A DNA stretch of 64,000 bases from Alphaproteobacteria bacterium (GCA_028277405.1 JANQGH010000062.1:1-64000); one strand, 5' to 3'. Counted from the first letter of the stretch, positions 42,651 through 52,675 are shown. Notes: generated by a model from the sequence alone, not told the origin. Translations and numbers: made by a program.

Positions 42651-43217
42651 CTAGCGCGCGGCAGCGTCGTCCTCGGCCTGCCATTGCAGGATCTTGTGGC
42701 GCAAATCCTCGAACTCGGCCGCCGCCTGGCCGCCAAAGACCGGGTCTTCCTCATCGGTCATCGCGGTCTCCAGCTCCGCCCAGTCCTCAGGTGTCAGAAC
42801 CTCCTGTACGACGGGGAAGAAGCGCTCCTGCTCCATCTTCATGTGCGCGCGCTGGGCGTCGATGAAGTGGCGCAGCGCGTCGCGGAAGGTCTCGCGGCGC
42901 ATTTCCGCCTCGTCCAGCACGTTGCGCACCGCTTGGCGGAAGTCGAGCGCAAGGGTACCGAGCGACTCGTGCTCGCCGTCCAAATCGCCGACGGCGTCCG
43001 CCGCCGCCGGATATCTCTCGCGCAGGCGCCGCAGTATCAGGTCTTCCATCGGGTGGTGACAGCGCTCTGGAAAGCCGGTGAAGTAATCCGCGATCGCCGT
43101 CACGACGTCGTAGTCGGGCCGCTCGCCCCGTTCGAAGACGGCAAGCTGGCGTTCGAGAATGTCCAGAAGGTGGAGGAAGTTCCGATGCTCTTGCCCCAGC
43201 CTTTGCATCATGTCCAT
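42651..43217 (-). CDS. Hemerythrin domain-containing protein
   Basis: A 188-residue HHE-type four-helix protein. Iron-ligand candidates are in EHRNFLHLL, CHHPMEDLIL, DGEHESLG and AHMKMEQERFFPVV. Such proteins carry a non-haem di-iron site and sense or store oxygen or nitric oxide, or repair iron-sulfur clusters. A C-terminal extension rich in acidic residues follows the domain. It is a single gene, divergent from the GNAT at 43392. Confidence 0.92.
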   Translation of the reverse strand: MDMMQRLGQEHRNFLHLLDILERQLAVFERGERPDYDVVTAIADYFTGFPERCHHPMEDLILRRLRERYPAAADAVGDLDGEHESLGTLALDFRQAVRNVLDEAEMRRETFRDALRHFIDAQRAHMKMEQERFFPVVQEVLTPEDWAELETAMTDEEDPVFGGQAAAEFEDLRHKILQWQAEDDAAAR

Positions 43218-43391
43218 GGTCTTCGACCCCGCCTCTAGCCCGGTTTAGTCGACGGGTGTCAGGACAACAGCCGAGCGCTTGGGCGAGAATGATCTCTGTC
43301 AATTCGTGGCACTGTCGGTCGGCGCGAGACATGATGGCGGCAGGCTGCCAAGGATCGTACCTTGCCGGGCGCCTCGCGAAGGAACCAAACC

Positions 43392-43886
43392 ATGATCGAC
43401 AGATGCCGCATCCGGCCCTTTGAGCCCGACGACCTGTCCAGGCTGCACGAGATCCGCGTCGCCGCCTTCAGGCCGGTTTTCGAGTCGTTCAGATCCATCG
43501 TCGGTGACACCATCGCGCCCATCGCGATCGCCCAGGACGAGCGGGATCAGGCCGAGCACCTCGACAGCATCTGCAAGCCTGGCGCGGACCAGGAGATGCA
43601 TGTCGTCGAGCTCGACGATGAGATTGTCGCCTTTTGCGCTTTGAGCCTGAATCGCAAGGCGGGCATCGGCGAGATCGGCCTGAACGCGGTCGATCCCGCC
43701 CGCCAGGGAAAAGGCATCGGCACCTGGATGTACGCGGCCATGCTGGACCGCTTGAAACAGGCCGGCATGACGGTCGCCACCGTCGGGACCGGCGGCGATC
43801 CCAGCCACGCGCCGGCACGGCGGGCGTATGAGAAGGCCGGCTTCGGCCCGTTCATTCCCAGCGTCTATTACTACCGGGTGCTTTAG
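43392..43886 (+). CDS. GNAT family N-acetyltransferase
   Basis: A 164-residue acetyltransferase. The acetyl-CoA-binding motif A is AGIGEIGLNAVDPARQGKGIG (pattern Q-G-K-G-I-G), followed by ARRAYEKAGFGPF, the usual motif B end. It transfers acetyl from acetyl-CoA to an unknown amine. AAGGAA about 7 bases before the ATG at 43392 selects this start over one 30 bases upstream. Confidence 0.9.
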   Translation: MIDRCRIRPFEPDDLSRLHEIRVAAFRPVFESFRSIVGDTIAPIAIAQDERDQAEHLDSICKPGADQEMHVVELDDEIVAFCALSLNRKAGIGEIGLNAVDPARQGKGIGTWMYAAMLDRLKQAGMTVATVGTGGDPSHAPARRAYEKAGFGPFIPSVYYYRVL

Positions 43887-43903
43887 GCGGACCCGGCTCG
43901 GCG

Positions 43904-46660
43904 CTACCAGCTTAGCCGCAGGCCCCCGGCGGCCTGAAAGCCGCGCAGGCCATCGTCGAACGGCAGGGCATAGTCGATTTCGGCGAACAGGGAGACGCCC
44001 TCGGCCTCCGCCACAGTGCCGCCAAAGCCGAGTTCCGCGGAGGTGCCGCCGAGATCCTGGCTGAGCTCCGTGCCCGAGGCCAGGACCGCGTTGTCGCCGA
44101 AAAATTCGTGCAGCAGGTTGGCCTCGAGATAGCCGGTCACCTGCGACGCGCCGATCGGCTGGCTGCCCTCGATCGCCACGCCCAAGCGACCGACCAAACT
44201 GTCGCCGTCCTGCAAGCTGACGGCGACCCCGTCGGGATCGGTGAAACCGTCGAAATCGACATGCTGGTAGGTGAGTTGGGCCTGCGGCACCAGGGCCATC
44301 GTCTCGCCAAGGGCGATGCGATAGCCCGCCTCGTGCGACAGGGCGATGCCGTAACCATCCGTGCCGACGCCGGACCATCGGCCGGCGGCGGACAGATCGA
44401 CATCATAGGCGGTGTACTGCGCCACAGTGTCGAAATACCAGCCGCCGGCGCCGTACCAGGTGGCGTTGAGGCCGCCGCCGAACAGGTCGATGTCAGCGCT
44501 GCCGGCGGCGGCACCATTGTCATCCGTCGCATCGAGACTGCTTTGGCCCCAATGGAGTATGGCGCCGACCAGCAACTGGCCGGACGGGCGGTTCAGCAGG
44601 TCGATTTCGGCCCCCGCCTGCAGGAAACCGATGGTCTGGTCGAAACCGCCGCCCGTCGTGCTGTCGACATCGCCGTCGGTTTCGAGCGACAGGCCGACCG
44701 CGCGCGCCCAGACGCCGGACGCTAGCGCTTCGCCATAGCCTCGTACGCCGACGCGTTCGACCAGTTGACCGACCGTCGCCGAGCCGATCGCCTGCAGACC
44801 GCCGGGCAGGCTGTCGTAGACGAAGGCCTGGGGCAGGAAGCTGTCGGACTGCAGAAACCAGGTCCCGTCCGCGCCCTCGACCAGCCGGTCGTAGAGGAAG
44901 ATGCCGGCAACCGCATCGTCGCCAAGAACGAAACTCCCCTCACCCTCGCCGCCGACCAGAATGAGCGGGATGCCGTCGGTTGGCCCCGTGCCGGTGAAGC
45001 CGCCCCGGCCGCCGTCGTTCATCACGAAGACCGTGGTTTCGCCGGACGTGTCGCCCTCGATCACAAGCTGGTCGGCCTCCACGGTCGGCCCGGCGTTCAG
45101 GACGGCATCGAGATAAAGACCGCTGCCGGCCACATAATCGCCGGTGATCACCAGCACATCGTCCGTGCCGTCAAGCCCGTCGATGGGATCGAACCCGCCG
45201 CCATTGGCAAGCAGGATGGTGCCGAAATTACTCACATCGCCATCCAGAACGGATGTGCCGATCGCACCCAGCGCCGCGCCATCCTCGATAATGAAGGGTG
45301 CGTCCGCGGCCATTGCCAGCGTGGCCTGATCAAGCGCGGCGATCCCACCCGTCACCATAGCCTCGGTGAAGGCCGTTGCGTTGCTCCCGGTGAACAGGAA
45401 GTTGGACGCATCCTCTTTCAGGAAGGTGGGCTCGAAACCGAGGAAATCGGTCGCAAGACTGTCGAGGTCGAACGTCGCCTCGCCCGACGGGCCGCCAAAG
45501 ACCAGATGGTTTTCATCCGAGATGTTCTGGGCATCGACGACGCCGTTCAGGCCGAAACCGGGCTGCAGCTCCAGGCGCAGGCCGCCATTCATGTTGACCG
45601 CGTCGATTGCGACGCCATTGCCGCCCGTGACCGTGCCGGCGATGGTGATCTCGGCACCGCCCGATTGCTCGTCCAGGACAAAGATGCCGGCGCCCGTGCC
45701 GCCTTCGACATTGCCGGTTGTCGTGATCGACAGCGTGCTGGTGACGAAGGCGGCGGCGCGGATGCCCTGATAGCCGCCATGAACATCGACCACCGAAATC
45801 GTCATGGGCGAGCCGTCGGGCACGTAGCCGTAGGCGAAAATGCCGTAGCCGGTGCCGCCATGGACGGTGCCGGAGGAGGTGACCGTCAGCGGGCCGGCGG
45901 CGGCGTTCCAGGCGTAAATGCCAGAGTCACCGCCACTGACATCGGCGCTGTGGATCGTCATGCCGTCGCTGTAGGCGTTCTTGGCGTAGATGCCGGTGCC
46001 GTTGGTCGACGAAACGGTGTCCATCGCGGTGATATCGGTTGTGCCGCCAGCCTGATCGCTGATCTTGATCCCGGCACCCTCAACGGCGCTGACCGGGCCG
46101 GAGGCCGAGACGGTGACACCGCCGGTGCCGAAATCCCGGACATAGATGCCATAGCTGTCGCCATGGGCCGACGCGGCCGTAACGGATACGCCGGCATCGC
46201 CGTAGGTGTTGAACGCGGCGATGCCAGAGCTGTTCTCACCGGTCCCGATGACGTCACTTGTCGTGGTGATGACGAGCGCCTCGTTGGTGCCGGTGGCAAC
46301 GATCCCGCTTTCACCGCCGGTGATCGTGGTGCCATCGGTATCGGTAAAGGTCAGCCCGTTTTCCGACGTGATGGTCAGCGCGTTGCCGCCGCTGACCGTC
46401 GTGTCGATGCCAAAGCCCGCGCTGGTGGTGACGGTGACGGGCCCGGCGTTGTAAAGCGTCTGGGCGACGTCGGTGGACGCATCCGCCGCGCCTTCACAGG
46501 TGAACGTCTCGGATGGGGGCTCGGGCGTGCAACTGCCGGCGTAGGCCGACCGGCCGCCGGCGCCGCCGAGGACATATCCGGTGAACGCGGTGCCCACCAG
46601 CGCCGTGCTGAGTGAAAGCTGCAGCAAAGGTCGCCGACGATCGGATCGAACTGGTCGCAT
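43904..46660 (-). CDS. Autotransporter (type V secretion) with 26-residue repeats
   Basis: A 918-residue protein. An extended signal peptide (residues 1-41, ending SAYA) leads to a beta-helical passenger and a C-terminal autotransporter beta-barrel from about residue 650, ending GGLRLSW with the terminal aromatic residue needed for outer-membrane insertion. The passenger holds ten repeats marked by x-G-I near residues 118, 145, 170, 196, 222, 246, 272, 298, 324 and 350, a period of about 26 residues. The passenger likely folds outside the cell. No protease or adhesin motif identifies a function. Confidence 0.92.
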   Translation of the reverse strand: MRPVRSDRRRPLLQLSLSTALVGTAFTGYVLGGAGGRSAYAGSCTPEPPSETFTCEGAADASTDVAQTLYNAGPVTVTTSAGFGIDTTVSGGNALTITSENGLTFTDTDGTTITGGESGIVATGTNEALVITTTSDVIGTGENSSGIAAFNTYGDAGVSVTAASAHGDSYGIYVRDFGTGGVTVSASGPVSAVEGAGIKISDQAGGTTDITAMDTVSSTNGTGIYAKNAYSDGMTIHSADVSGGDSGIYAWNAAAGPLTVTSSGTVHGGTGYGIFAYGYVPDGSPMTISVVDVHGGYQGIRAAAFVTSTLSITTTGNVEGGTGAGIFVLDEQSGGAEITIAGTVTGGNGVAIDAVNMNGGLRLELQPGFGLNGVVDAQNISDENHLVFGGPSGEATFDLDSLATDFLGFEPTFLKEDASNFLFTGSNATAFTEAMVTGGIAALDQATLAMAADAPFIIEDGAALGAIGTSVLDGDVSNFGTILLANGGGFDPIDGLDGTDDVLVITGDYVAGSGLYLDAVLNAGPTVEADQLVIEGDTSGETTVFVMNDGGRGGFTGTGPTDGIPLILVGGEGEGSFVLGDDAVAGIFLYDRLVEGADGTWFLQSDSFLPQAFVYDSLPGGLQAIGSATVGQLVERVGVRGYGEALASGVWARAVGLSLETDGDVDSTTGGGFDQTIGFLQAGAEIDLLNRPSGQLLVGAILHWGQSSLDATDDNGAAAGSADIDLFGGGLNATWYGAGGWYFDTVAQYTAYDVDLSAAGRWSGVGTDGYGIALSHEAGYRIALGETMALVPQAQLTYQHVDFDGFTDPDGVAVSLQDGDSLVGRLGVAIEGSQPIGASQVTGYLEANLLHEFFGDNAVLASGTELSQDLGGTSAELGFGGTVAEAEGVSLFAEIDYALPFDDGLRGFQAAGGLRLSW

Positions 46661-46685
46661 GCGCTGGAACTCCGCTTTTTGATCA

Positions 46686-46739
46686 ACACCACAGCGGTTG
46701 TGATCAGGGCACGGATTCTAGACCAAAATGCGGTGGTGT
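46686..46739 (-). repeat. Weak inverted repeat between the GGT-like and autotransporter genes
   Basis: ACACCACAGC (46686-46695) and GCGGTGGTGT (46730-46739) pair with one mismatch across a 34-base loop. It lies just after the GGT-like stop on the minus strand and before the autotransporter. It could be a weak terminator or regulatory dyad. Confidence 0.3.
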
Positions 46740-46742
46740 GAC

Positions 46743-48287
46743 CTAATCCGGCACCGCCGCCGCCGCGCGCGGGTAGGACAGGTCCGGACACCCGGTCCAT
46801 TCGCCGTCCGGCGTGCGCACGATGGCGGCGGGCGACGCAAACGGGCGGGGGAAGACGGTGCGTTGGGACAGGGTGATCGGACCCAGATCGGCGAGTTGTC
46901 TTAGGACTGGAATGGGCAAGTCGAGGTCGGCGGTTATGGCGCCGGCGGGTGATACGTTGATGCGCGGTTGGTGGATGGCCGCACCCGCCTCCATGCCGTA
47001 GGCCAGGATGAAGGCGGCAACCTGGGTCAGCGCCGGCACGATCTGGTTGCCGCCCGAGGCGCCGATGGCGGCCACTGGCTCGTTTTCGCGCAGAATGATC
47101 GTCGGGCACATGTTGGAATGAGCCCAGGCGCGCGGCGCCAGTGTGCGGCGGCTGCCCGGCTCGATATCGAACCAGGCCATGCCGTCATTGCCCAGAATGC
47201 CGGTCGCGGCGGACCGGTGCTTGGCGCCGAAGCGGTTCAGCAACGTGAAGGTCAGGGCGACGACGCAGCCATCCCGATCGACGACGTTGAGGTGGGTGGT
47301 GCTGCCGCCATCGCCGGTCGTCAGCCATTTGGCCTGCGCGGCGTTCGCAGCCCGCAGGGCATCCACGGTGGCGGCGTAGAAGTCCGGGCCTGGCGCATCC
47401 GGTTCGACGCTGCCGCCTTCCATCGCCTTCAGGGCCGTTGCCAGACGCGGGCCGCCGCTGTTTTCCAGCGCCAAGGCCAGGCCGTGACCGAACAGCTCGG
47501 CCGTGGCTGCCGGGCCTGTTCTGGGCCGATAGGCGCTGAGGTCGGACGGCTGTATCGTGCTGCCGGCTGCCTGCAAATCCTCAACCCAGGCGGCGCCGAT
47601 CGGGCCGTCATAGAAGGCGCCCGGCCCGTCCTTGGCCAGCGTGGCGAGCGTGTCGGCCTGGACGCCGAAATCGAGGGTCGCGCCCGGCTGAGGCGGCCAG
47701 CCATCGGGCAGGAACAGGGCGCGGCAGCCGGGATCAGCCGAAAGTGGTGCGGCCGCCAAGGCGATCGCCAAGGTCGTGTGCCAATCGACGGTCATGCCGG
47801 CGGCGACCCGTTCGATCGCTGGTTCCAAGAGCCGCGCCCAGCTCTCGCTGGCGCCGTGCTCGTGCAAGGCCGCAAGGCCGGCGACGATACCCGGCACCAC
47901 GACGGAACTGGCGCCTTCCACATTGCGCCCATCGGCCGCCTGGGCCATGCCCAGAAAGGTGCGCTTGCCGTCCGGGTCCGGCGTCAACAGGGCAGGATCG
48001 ATCTCCGCCGGCGCCTGGCCGGAGAAATCGATGACAACCGGCGCCTCGCCGGGCCGGGCCACAAGGCCGAGGCCGCAGGCGGCCAGCCCGCTCATCCACG
48101 GTTCGACCGCCTGCAGTGCGAAGGCGGCGGCGATGGCCGCATCGATGGCATTGCCGCCATCGGCGAGCACGCCCGCGCCGATCGAGGCCGCGACCTTGTG
48201 TTGCGAGACCACCATGCCGTGGCGGCCCCGCGCGACCGGTTTGGCGACCAGCCAATGCTCCGGATCGTTCATCATCGTGACACCCAT
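46743..48287 (-). CDS. Gamma-glutamyltransferase family protein
   Basis: A 514-residue Ntn-hydrolase of the GGT family. VLADGGNAIDAAIAAAFALQAVEPWMSG is diagnostic, and the autocleavage/catalytic threonine lies in GGSTTHLNVVDRDG near residue 328. There is no signal peptide, so it is probably cytoplasmic. It resembles the GGT-like group that hydrolyses gamma-glutamyl amides or acts on other acylated substrates. The start may be the ATG at 48287, 48275 or 48272. It is divergent from N-formylglutamate amidohydrolase, from which 119 bp separate it. Confidence 0.88.
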   Translation of the reverse strand: MGVTMMNDPEHWLVAKPVARGRHGMVVSQHKVAASIGAGVLADGGNAIDAAIAAAFALQAVEPWMSGLAACGLGLVARPGEAPVVIDFSGQAPAEIDPALLTPDPDGKRTFLGMAQAADGRNVEGASSVVVPGIVAGLAALHEHGASESWARLLEPAIERVAAGMTVDWHTTLAIALAAAPLSADPGCRALFLPDGWPPQPGATLDFGVQADTLATLAKDGPGAFYDGPIGAAWVEDLQAAGSTIQPSDLSAYRPRTGPAATAELFGHGLALALENSGGPRLATALKAMEGGSVEPDAPGPDFYAATVDALRAANAAQAKWLTTGDGGSTTHLNVVDRDGCVVALTFTLLNRFGAKHRSAATGILGNDGMAWFDIEPGSRRTLAPRAWAHSNMCPTIILRENEPVAAIGASGGNQIVPALTQVAAFILAYGMEAGAAIHQPRINVSPAGAITADLDLPIPVLRQLADLGPITLSQRTVFPRPFASPAAIVRTPDGEWTGCPDLSYPRAAAAVPD

Positions 48288-48311
48288 CCTGTGGCCAAGC
48301 CGGGAAGCTGG

Positions 48312-48325
48312 CTTGACATGTCAAC
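48312..48325. promoter_or_regulatory. Dyad TTGACATGTCAA in the GGT/amidohydrolase divergent promoter
   Basis: A perfect 12-bp palindrome (48313-48324) lies 26 bp upstream of the GGT-like start. A nearly identical 14-mer, CTTGACATGGCAAG, lies in the divergent promoter of the neighbouring dipeptide ABC transporter (52676-52689), suggesting a common regulator. Confidence 0.5.
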
Positions 48326-48406
48326 CAACTTGGCCAATTTGCCCCGGATTGCTTGGCCACGATGCCGGGAGTGGACCCCGGCCGTTCTTGGAAGGATCAA
48401 CCCCTC

Positions 48407-49306
48407 ATGTCTCTGCCGCCGATCGACCGGATCATGCGCGAAGGCCACCGTCTGCCCGGCGTGCTGAGCGTGGTGCCGCCGGCGGCGACACGCGTGCCGG
48501 CGGTGTTCGATTCGCCCCATAGCGGCCTCACGGTGCCGGCCTGCCCCGCCCGCGCAGTATCCGACGCCAATGTGCTGAGGGCCAGCGACACCCATGTCGA
48601 CGCCCTGTGGGACCATGTGCCCGATCTGGGCGCGCCGTTCCTGATGGCCGAGTTCCCGCGCAGCTATCTCGACGTCAACCGCAACCTGGCGGACATCGAC
48701 CTCAGCATGGTCGAGGGCGACTGGCCCCATGCGGTGCGCGACAGTGCGACGGCCAAGCGCGGCATGGGGCTGATGTGGCGCTACGCCTGGGGCGAGACGC
48801 ATGTGAACCATCGCCCGCTCACCGTCGCTGAGGTACAGGAGCGGATCGACACCTATTGGCGGCCCTACCATGCGCTGCTGGCCAGCCTGATCGACGACAC
48901 GGCCCAACAGTTCGGCCATGTTGTGCATGTCAATTGCCACTCCATGCCGTCGGTCGGCCATTCCATGTCGGCCGACCCGCCGGGCACGAAGCGGCCGGAC
49001 GTGGTGCTGAGCGACCGGGACGGCACCAGTTGCGACCCGGACCTGATCCCGGCCCTGGCGGCCGCGTTTCGCGATCACGGGCTGACCGTCACGATTAACG
49101 ACCCGTATAAGGGCGGCGAGTTGGTCACGGCGTACAACGACCCCGAAGCCGGCCGTCACAGCGTGCAGATCGAGCTGAACCGGCTTCTGTACATGGACGA
49201 GGACACGCGCGAGCGGACGGCGGACTTTGCCGCGCTGAAAACCGTCTTGCAGGACGTCGCCGCGGTGGCCGTCAACCATGCCTGGGCCCTGTCACGCGGC
49301 CAATAG
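48407..49306 (+). CDS. N-formylglutamate amidohydrolase family protein
   Basis: A 299-residue FGase family enzyme with the early motif VFDSPHSGLTVP and the metal/active-site region HVNCHSMPSVGH. The family releases formate from N-formyl-L-glutamate, the last step of one histidine degradation route, or deacylates related N-acyl amino acids. No hut genes lie here, and the partners are a GGT-like enzyme and a peptide transporter. The ATG at 48407 gives the family start. The 3' end overlaps the convergent ATPase gene by 15 bp. Confidence 0.88.
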   Translation: MSLPPIDRIMREGHRLPGVLSVVPPAATRVPAVFDSPHSGLTVPACPARAVSDANVLRASDTHVDALWDHVPDLGAPFLMAEFPRSYLDVNRNLADIDLSMVEGDWPHAVRDSATAKRGMGLMWRYAWGETHVNHRPLTVAEVQERIDTYWRPYHALLASLIDDTAQQFGHVVHVNCHSMPSVGHSMSADPPGTKRPDVVLSDRDGTSCDPDLIPALAAAFRDHGLTVTINDPYKGGELVTAYNDPEAGRHSVQIELNRLLYMDEDTRERTADFAALKTVLQDVAAVAVNHAWALSRGQ

Positions 49307-50890
49307 GCCGGGAATGGCGGCGAGCAGGTCCTTGGTATAGGGCTGTTGGGGGTCTTCGAACACGGATTGGGTCGCGCCCTGCTCAACAATGCGGCCGGCG
49401 CGCATGACCACGATGCGATCGCACAGCTGGGCGGCGATGCGCAGGTCGTGGGTGATGAACAACAGCGCGAAGCCCTCCGTGGCCTGAATGTCGCGTAAGA
49501 GGTCCAGGATCTGGCGCTGGACGGAAACGTCCAGGGCCGAAACGGACTCATCGGCGATCAGGATATCGGGCTTCAGGGCCAAGGCCCTTGCGATGCAGAC
49601 CCTCTGGCGCTGACCGCCCGAGAACTGGTGCGGGAACCGGCGCGCGGCCGTCGGATCAAGGCCGACGCGTTGTAGCAGGGAGGCGGCCTGTCGCCGCGCT
49701 TCCGCCGGATCGACGCCATGGATGATTGGCCCCTCGGCGATCGCCTCGCCGACCGCCTGGCGCGGGTCCAGCGCGGTGTACGGGTCTTGGAAGATGACCT
49801 GAAAGCGCCGGCGATACGGCCTGAGACGGCGGTCGCCCAGCCGCGTGATCGTCTCGCCGGCCAGCACCACCTCGCCGCTCGTCACCGGCTCCAGCCGCAT
49901 CAGACACTGCGCCAAGGTGGACTTGCCGGACCCAGACTCGCCGACCAGGCCGATCGTTTCCTGCGGGCGCACGGACAGGCTGACCCCATCCAGCGCCTTG
50001 GTCTCATGGCTGCCGAACAGGCTGCCGCCACGAAACCGCTTGGTGATGTCGCGGCCTTCCAGCACCGGCGCGCCCTCGATCGCCCTCGGCGGCTTCGGCA
50101 CCAGCTTGGGCACCGCCTCGATCAGCGACTGGGTGTAGGGGTGCTGGGGCCGGTCCAGCACGTCGCGTACCGGCCCCTGTTCGACCAGCCTGCCATGCTG
50201 CATGACCGCGACCCGGTCGGCGATGTCGGCGACGACGCCGAAATCGTGGGTGATGAACAGGATCGACGCCTCGTGCTGGCGCCGCAGGGTGCGGATCAGA
50301 TCGAGAATTCGGGCCTGGGTGGTGACGTCCAAGGCCGTGGTCGGCTCGTCGGCGATCAATATGTCGGGGTCCAGCGCCATGGCCATGGCGATCATGACGC
50401 GCTGGCACTGGCCGCCGGACAGTTGGTGGGGATAGGCGCGATAGAAGCGCTGCCAATCGTCCAGCCCGACCTCTTCGAACAGGGTTCGCACGCGCTGGCG
50501 CCGGTCCGCCGGATCGGCCCGCCCGTGAATGCGCAAGACCTCATCGATCTGGCTGCCCGCGGTGAAGACCGGGTTCAGGGCCGCCAAGGGTTCCTGAAAG
50601 ATCATCGAGATCCGGCTGCCCGCCAGTTGCCGGCGCGCGGACTTCGGCAAGGTCAAGAGATCGGTGTCTCGGTACCGAATGGCGCCGGCCTGAACCGCAA
50701 TCTCGCGCGGCAGCAGGCCCATGACCGCCCGCGCGGTGATCGACTTGCCGGAGCCGGACTCGCCGACCAGGCAAAGGATTTCGCCGGCCTTCAGGTCGAG
50801 CGACAGATCCTCGATGGCCATGCCGCGATCGGCCCAGGCCGGCAGGCGCAGGCTGAGATCGCGGATGGAAAGGACCGGTGCGTCGCTCAA
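49292..50890 (-). CDS. Fused DppD-DppF ABC ATPase
   Basis: A 532-residue protein with two canonical ABC domains. NBD1 has [28 protein letters not shown] and [16 protein letters not shown]2 has [26 protein letters not shown] and [13 protein letters not shown]. Both halves keep LSGGQ-type signatures and D-loops, unlike the unit D fused ATPase at 31345. It powers the permeases at 52736 and 53680 and follows the binding-protein gene by 58 bp. Confidence 0.93.
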   Translation of the reverse strand: MSDAPVLSIRDLSLRLPAWADRGMAIEDLSLDLKAGEILCLVGESGSGKSITARAVMGLLPREIAVQAGAIRYRDTDLLTLPKSARRQLAGSRISMIFQEPLAALNPVFTAGSQIDEVLRIHGRADPADRRQRVRTLFEEVGLDDWQRFYRAYPHQLSGGQCQRVMIAMAMALDPDILIADEPTTALDVTTQARILDLIRTLRRQHEASILFITHDFGVVADIADRVAVMQHGRLVEQGPVRDVLDRPQHPYTQSLIEAVPKLVPKPPRAIEGAPVLEGRDITKRFRGGSLFGSHETKALDGVSLSVRPQETIGLVGESGSGKSTLAQCLMRLEPVTSGEVVLAGETITRLGDRRLRPYRRRFQVIFQDPYTALDPRQAVGEAIAEGPIIHGVDPAEARRQAASLLQRVGLDPTAARRFPHQFSGGQRQRVCIARALALKPDILIADESVSALDVSVQRQILDLLRDIQATEGFALLFITHDLRIAAQLCDRIVVMRAGRIVEQGATQSVFEDPQQPYTKDLLAAIPGLLAA

Positions 50891-50948
50891 TTCTGTTGTC
50901 TAATGCATGGCGAGGGGCCGCAAGAGGCTTACGACCCCTGCACCTTTC

Positions 50949-52547
50949 CTACTGATCGACCGTGATGTAGCCCGGGCCGAACATCATCGTGTTGGTGGCG
51001 AACGGCGCCCAGTTGATGCCGTCGCGCACAGCGACGCTGATGACGTTGCGCCACAGGTAGAAGCCGGGGGTGATGTCCTCCCACTCCGCCAGCAGCTCGT
51101 GATAGAGCTCGATCCGGCGGTCCAAATCCTCTTCCTGCTGGAACGCGTTGCCCAACTCGATGAACCGGTCGGTCGGCACCCAGGTGCGATGCGCGGCGTT
51201 GGCACGGTTGGAGTTCGGCCCCCAGTCGATCCACAGCGGCCGTAGCGGATCGCCGGAGAATTCCGAGGTCATGGACATGTTGAGCAGGTGGAACGGCCGT
51301 TCATAGGCCAGGCGGAAATTGTCGACGATGTCCAGGCGGACATTGATACCGGCCTCGCGCCACATCTCGACCATGATCTCGGCCGCCTGCTCGTAGTTCG
51401 GATAGAAGCCGCGGGTGATGTGCCACTGCAGTTCCTCACCGTCATAGTCGGTCAGCGCCAGCAGTTCCTGCGCCCGGTCCGGATCGTAGGGATAGGCGGC
51501 CTCGCCGTCCGGATCATAGAACACGCCATATTCCTGGAAATTGAACGGCGCGGGATGGAAGGTGACGTCACCCCAGAGCGCGGAGACGATCGCATCCATG
51601 TCGACTGACGAGACCATGGCCTTGCGCAGATTGGCGTCGACCAGCGGGTTGTCCGGGTTTTCCTCCGTGATCAGCGTGTTGAAGGCGAACATCGGATAGT
51701 TATCGATGGTCACCTGATAGAGCGAGATGTCGTCGTAATTGTCGAACACCGGCGCCTGGTCGGACGGGATGCTGACAATGATGTCGAATTCGCCCGAGAC
51801 CAGGCCGGCCAGCCGCGCGGACGGCTCCGGCACGATGATCCATTCGATGGCGGCCAGCGGCGGCGTGCCGCCCCAATAATCGTCATAGGCCTCCATCACC
51901 AGGCGTTCGCCGCTGTCGAACTCGGTCACCCGATAGGGGCCGGTGCCGATGGGGGCGAGGCCGAACTCCTCCGGCGTCATGCCGGCAAAGTCGTCCGGCA
52001 CCAGATAGCCGATCTGGAAGGTGAAGCGGTTGGGCAGCACCGGGTCCGGAAAGTCGGTCTCGATCTCGACGGTCATGGGCCCGGTCGCTTCAACCCGGTT
52101 GATGCCGCGCATAAAGCTGCGGCCGCGCGGGGCAATGGCGTCCGGCCCCCACAGGCGCTCGGCCGACAGCGAGAAGGCAATGTCGTCCGCCGTCATCGGC
52201 TCGCCATTGTGGAAGGTGATGCCCTCACGCACGTTGAGCTGCCAGACGGTCGGCGAAATCTGCTCCGCGCTTTCGATCAGGTTGGGCACGCGGGTATTGC
52301 CGGTGGGGTCGGCGCGGAAGTCACGCAGCACAATCGGGTCGTAGATGTTCAAGCCGAACCGGGCCAACGACGAACTGAAGCCCAGCACCGGCTCCAACGT
52401 CGGCCACAGCGTGTCCACCGCGATGCGCAGCGTCGGCCGGTCATCCTGCGCCGACGCCCGATCCGTGGTCGCCGACAGCACAAACAGCCCGACTAGCAGG
52501 ACGGCAAACGCCACCACCAGCCGGGTTTCGCGCACGATCCTCATCAT
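50949..52547 (-). CDS. Dipeptide/oligopeptide-type ABC binding protein
   Basis: About 532 residues of the SBP_bac_5 family. A signal peptide (MRIVRETRLVVAFAVLLVGL and following, cleaved after ASAQ) precedes TLRIAVDTLWPTLEPVLGFSS and ISPTVWQLNVREGITFHNGEPMTADDIAF. AGGGGAG before the ATG at 52547 fixes the start; the longer frame crosses the promoter region. Neighbouring GGT-like and N-formylglutamate amidohydrolase genes suggest the ligand is a gamma-glutamyl or N-acyl-glutamyl compound. This is an inference. Confidence 0.9.
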   Translation of the reverse strand: MMRIVRETRLVVAFAVLLVGLFVLSATTDRASAQDDRPTLRIAVDTLWPTLEPVLGFSSSLARFGLNIYDPIVLRDFRADPTGNTRVPNLIESAEQISPTVWQLNVREGITFHNGEPMTADDIAFSLSAERLWGPDAIAPRGRSFMRGINRVEATGPMTVEIETDFPDPVLPNRFTFQIGYLVPDDFAGMTPEEFGLAPIGTGPYRVTEFDSGERLVMEAYDDYWGGTPPLAAIEWIIVPEPSARLAGLVSGEFDIIVSIPSDQAPVFDNYDDISLYQVTIDNYPMFAFNTLITEENPDNPLVDANLRKAMVSSVDMDAIVSALWGDVTFHPAPFNFQEYGVFYDPDGEAAYPYDPDRAQELLALTDYDGEELQWHITRGFYPNYEQAAEIMVEMWREAGINVRLDIVDNFRLAYERPFHLLNMSMTSEFSGDPLRPLWIDWGPNSNRANAAHRTWVPTDRFIELGNAFQQEEDLDRRIELYHELLAEWEDITPGFYLWRNVISVAVRDGINWAPFATNTMMFGPGYITVDQ

Positions 52548-52573
52548 CGTGAAACTCCCCTGTTCTTGGACCA

Positions 52574-52587
52574 ATGTCCCGGGACAT
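52574..52587. promoter_or_regulatory. Palindrome ATGTCCCGGGACAT upstream of the binding protein
   Basis: A perfect 14-bp palindrome, 27 bp before the binding-protein start codon. It resembles the GTCCGGAC operators but has two more central bases (GT-N6-AC), so it is probably bound by a different regulator. Confidence 0.5.
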
Positions 52588-52675
52588 CTGTTCCAGGACG
52601 TCAGCGGAATGGGCCAGGCACTTGGGCGCACCGTTATTTCCCGCTGGAATTGGGGGATGAGTGTGTAGCATATTC

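Noticed and set aside
44765..46615. 616-codon open frame antisense to the autotransporter
   Set aside because: It mirrors the repeat-rich passenger and has no recognisable domain or ribosome site.
46782..46789. GTCCGGAC inside the GGT-like gene
   Set aside because: It lies in the 3' coding region, lacks the AT-rich flanks of the four operators and is not near a promoter.
50913..50939. AGGGG/CCCCT repeat between the fused ATPase and binding-protein genes
   Set aside because: Only a 5-bp stem with a long loop, too weak to call an intercistronic hairpin like those at 25083 and 29361.
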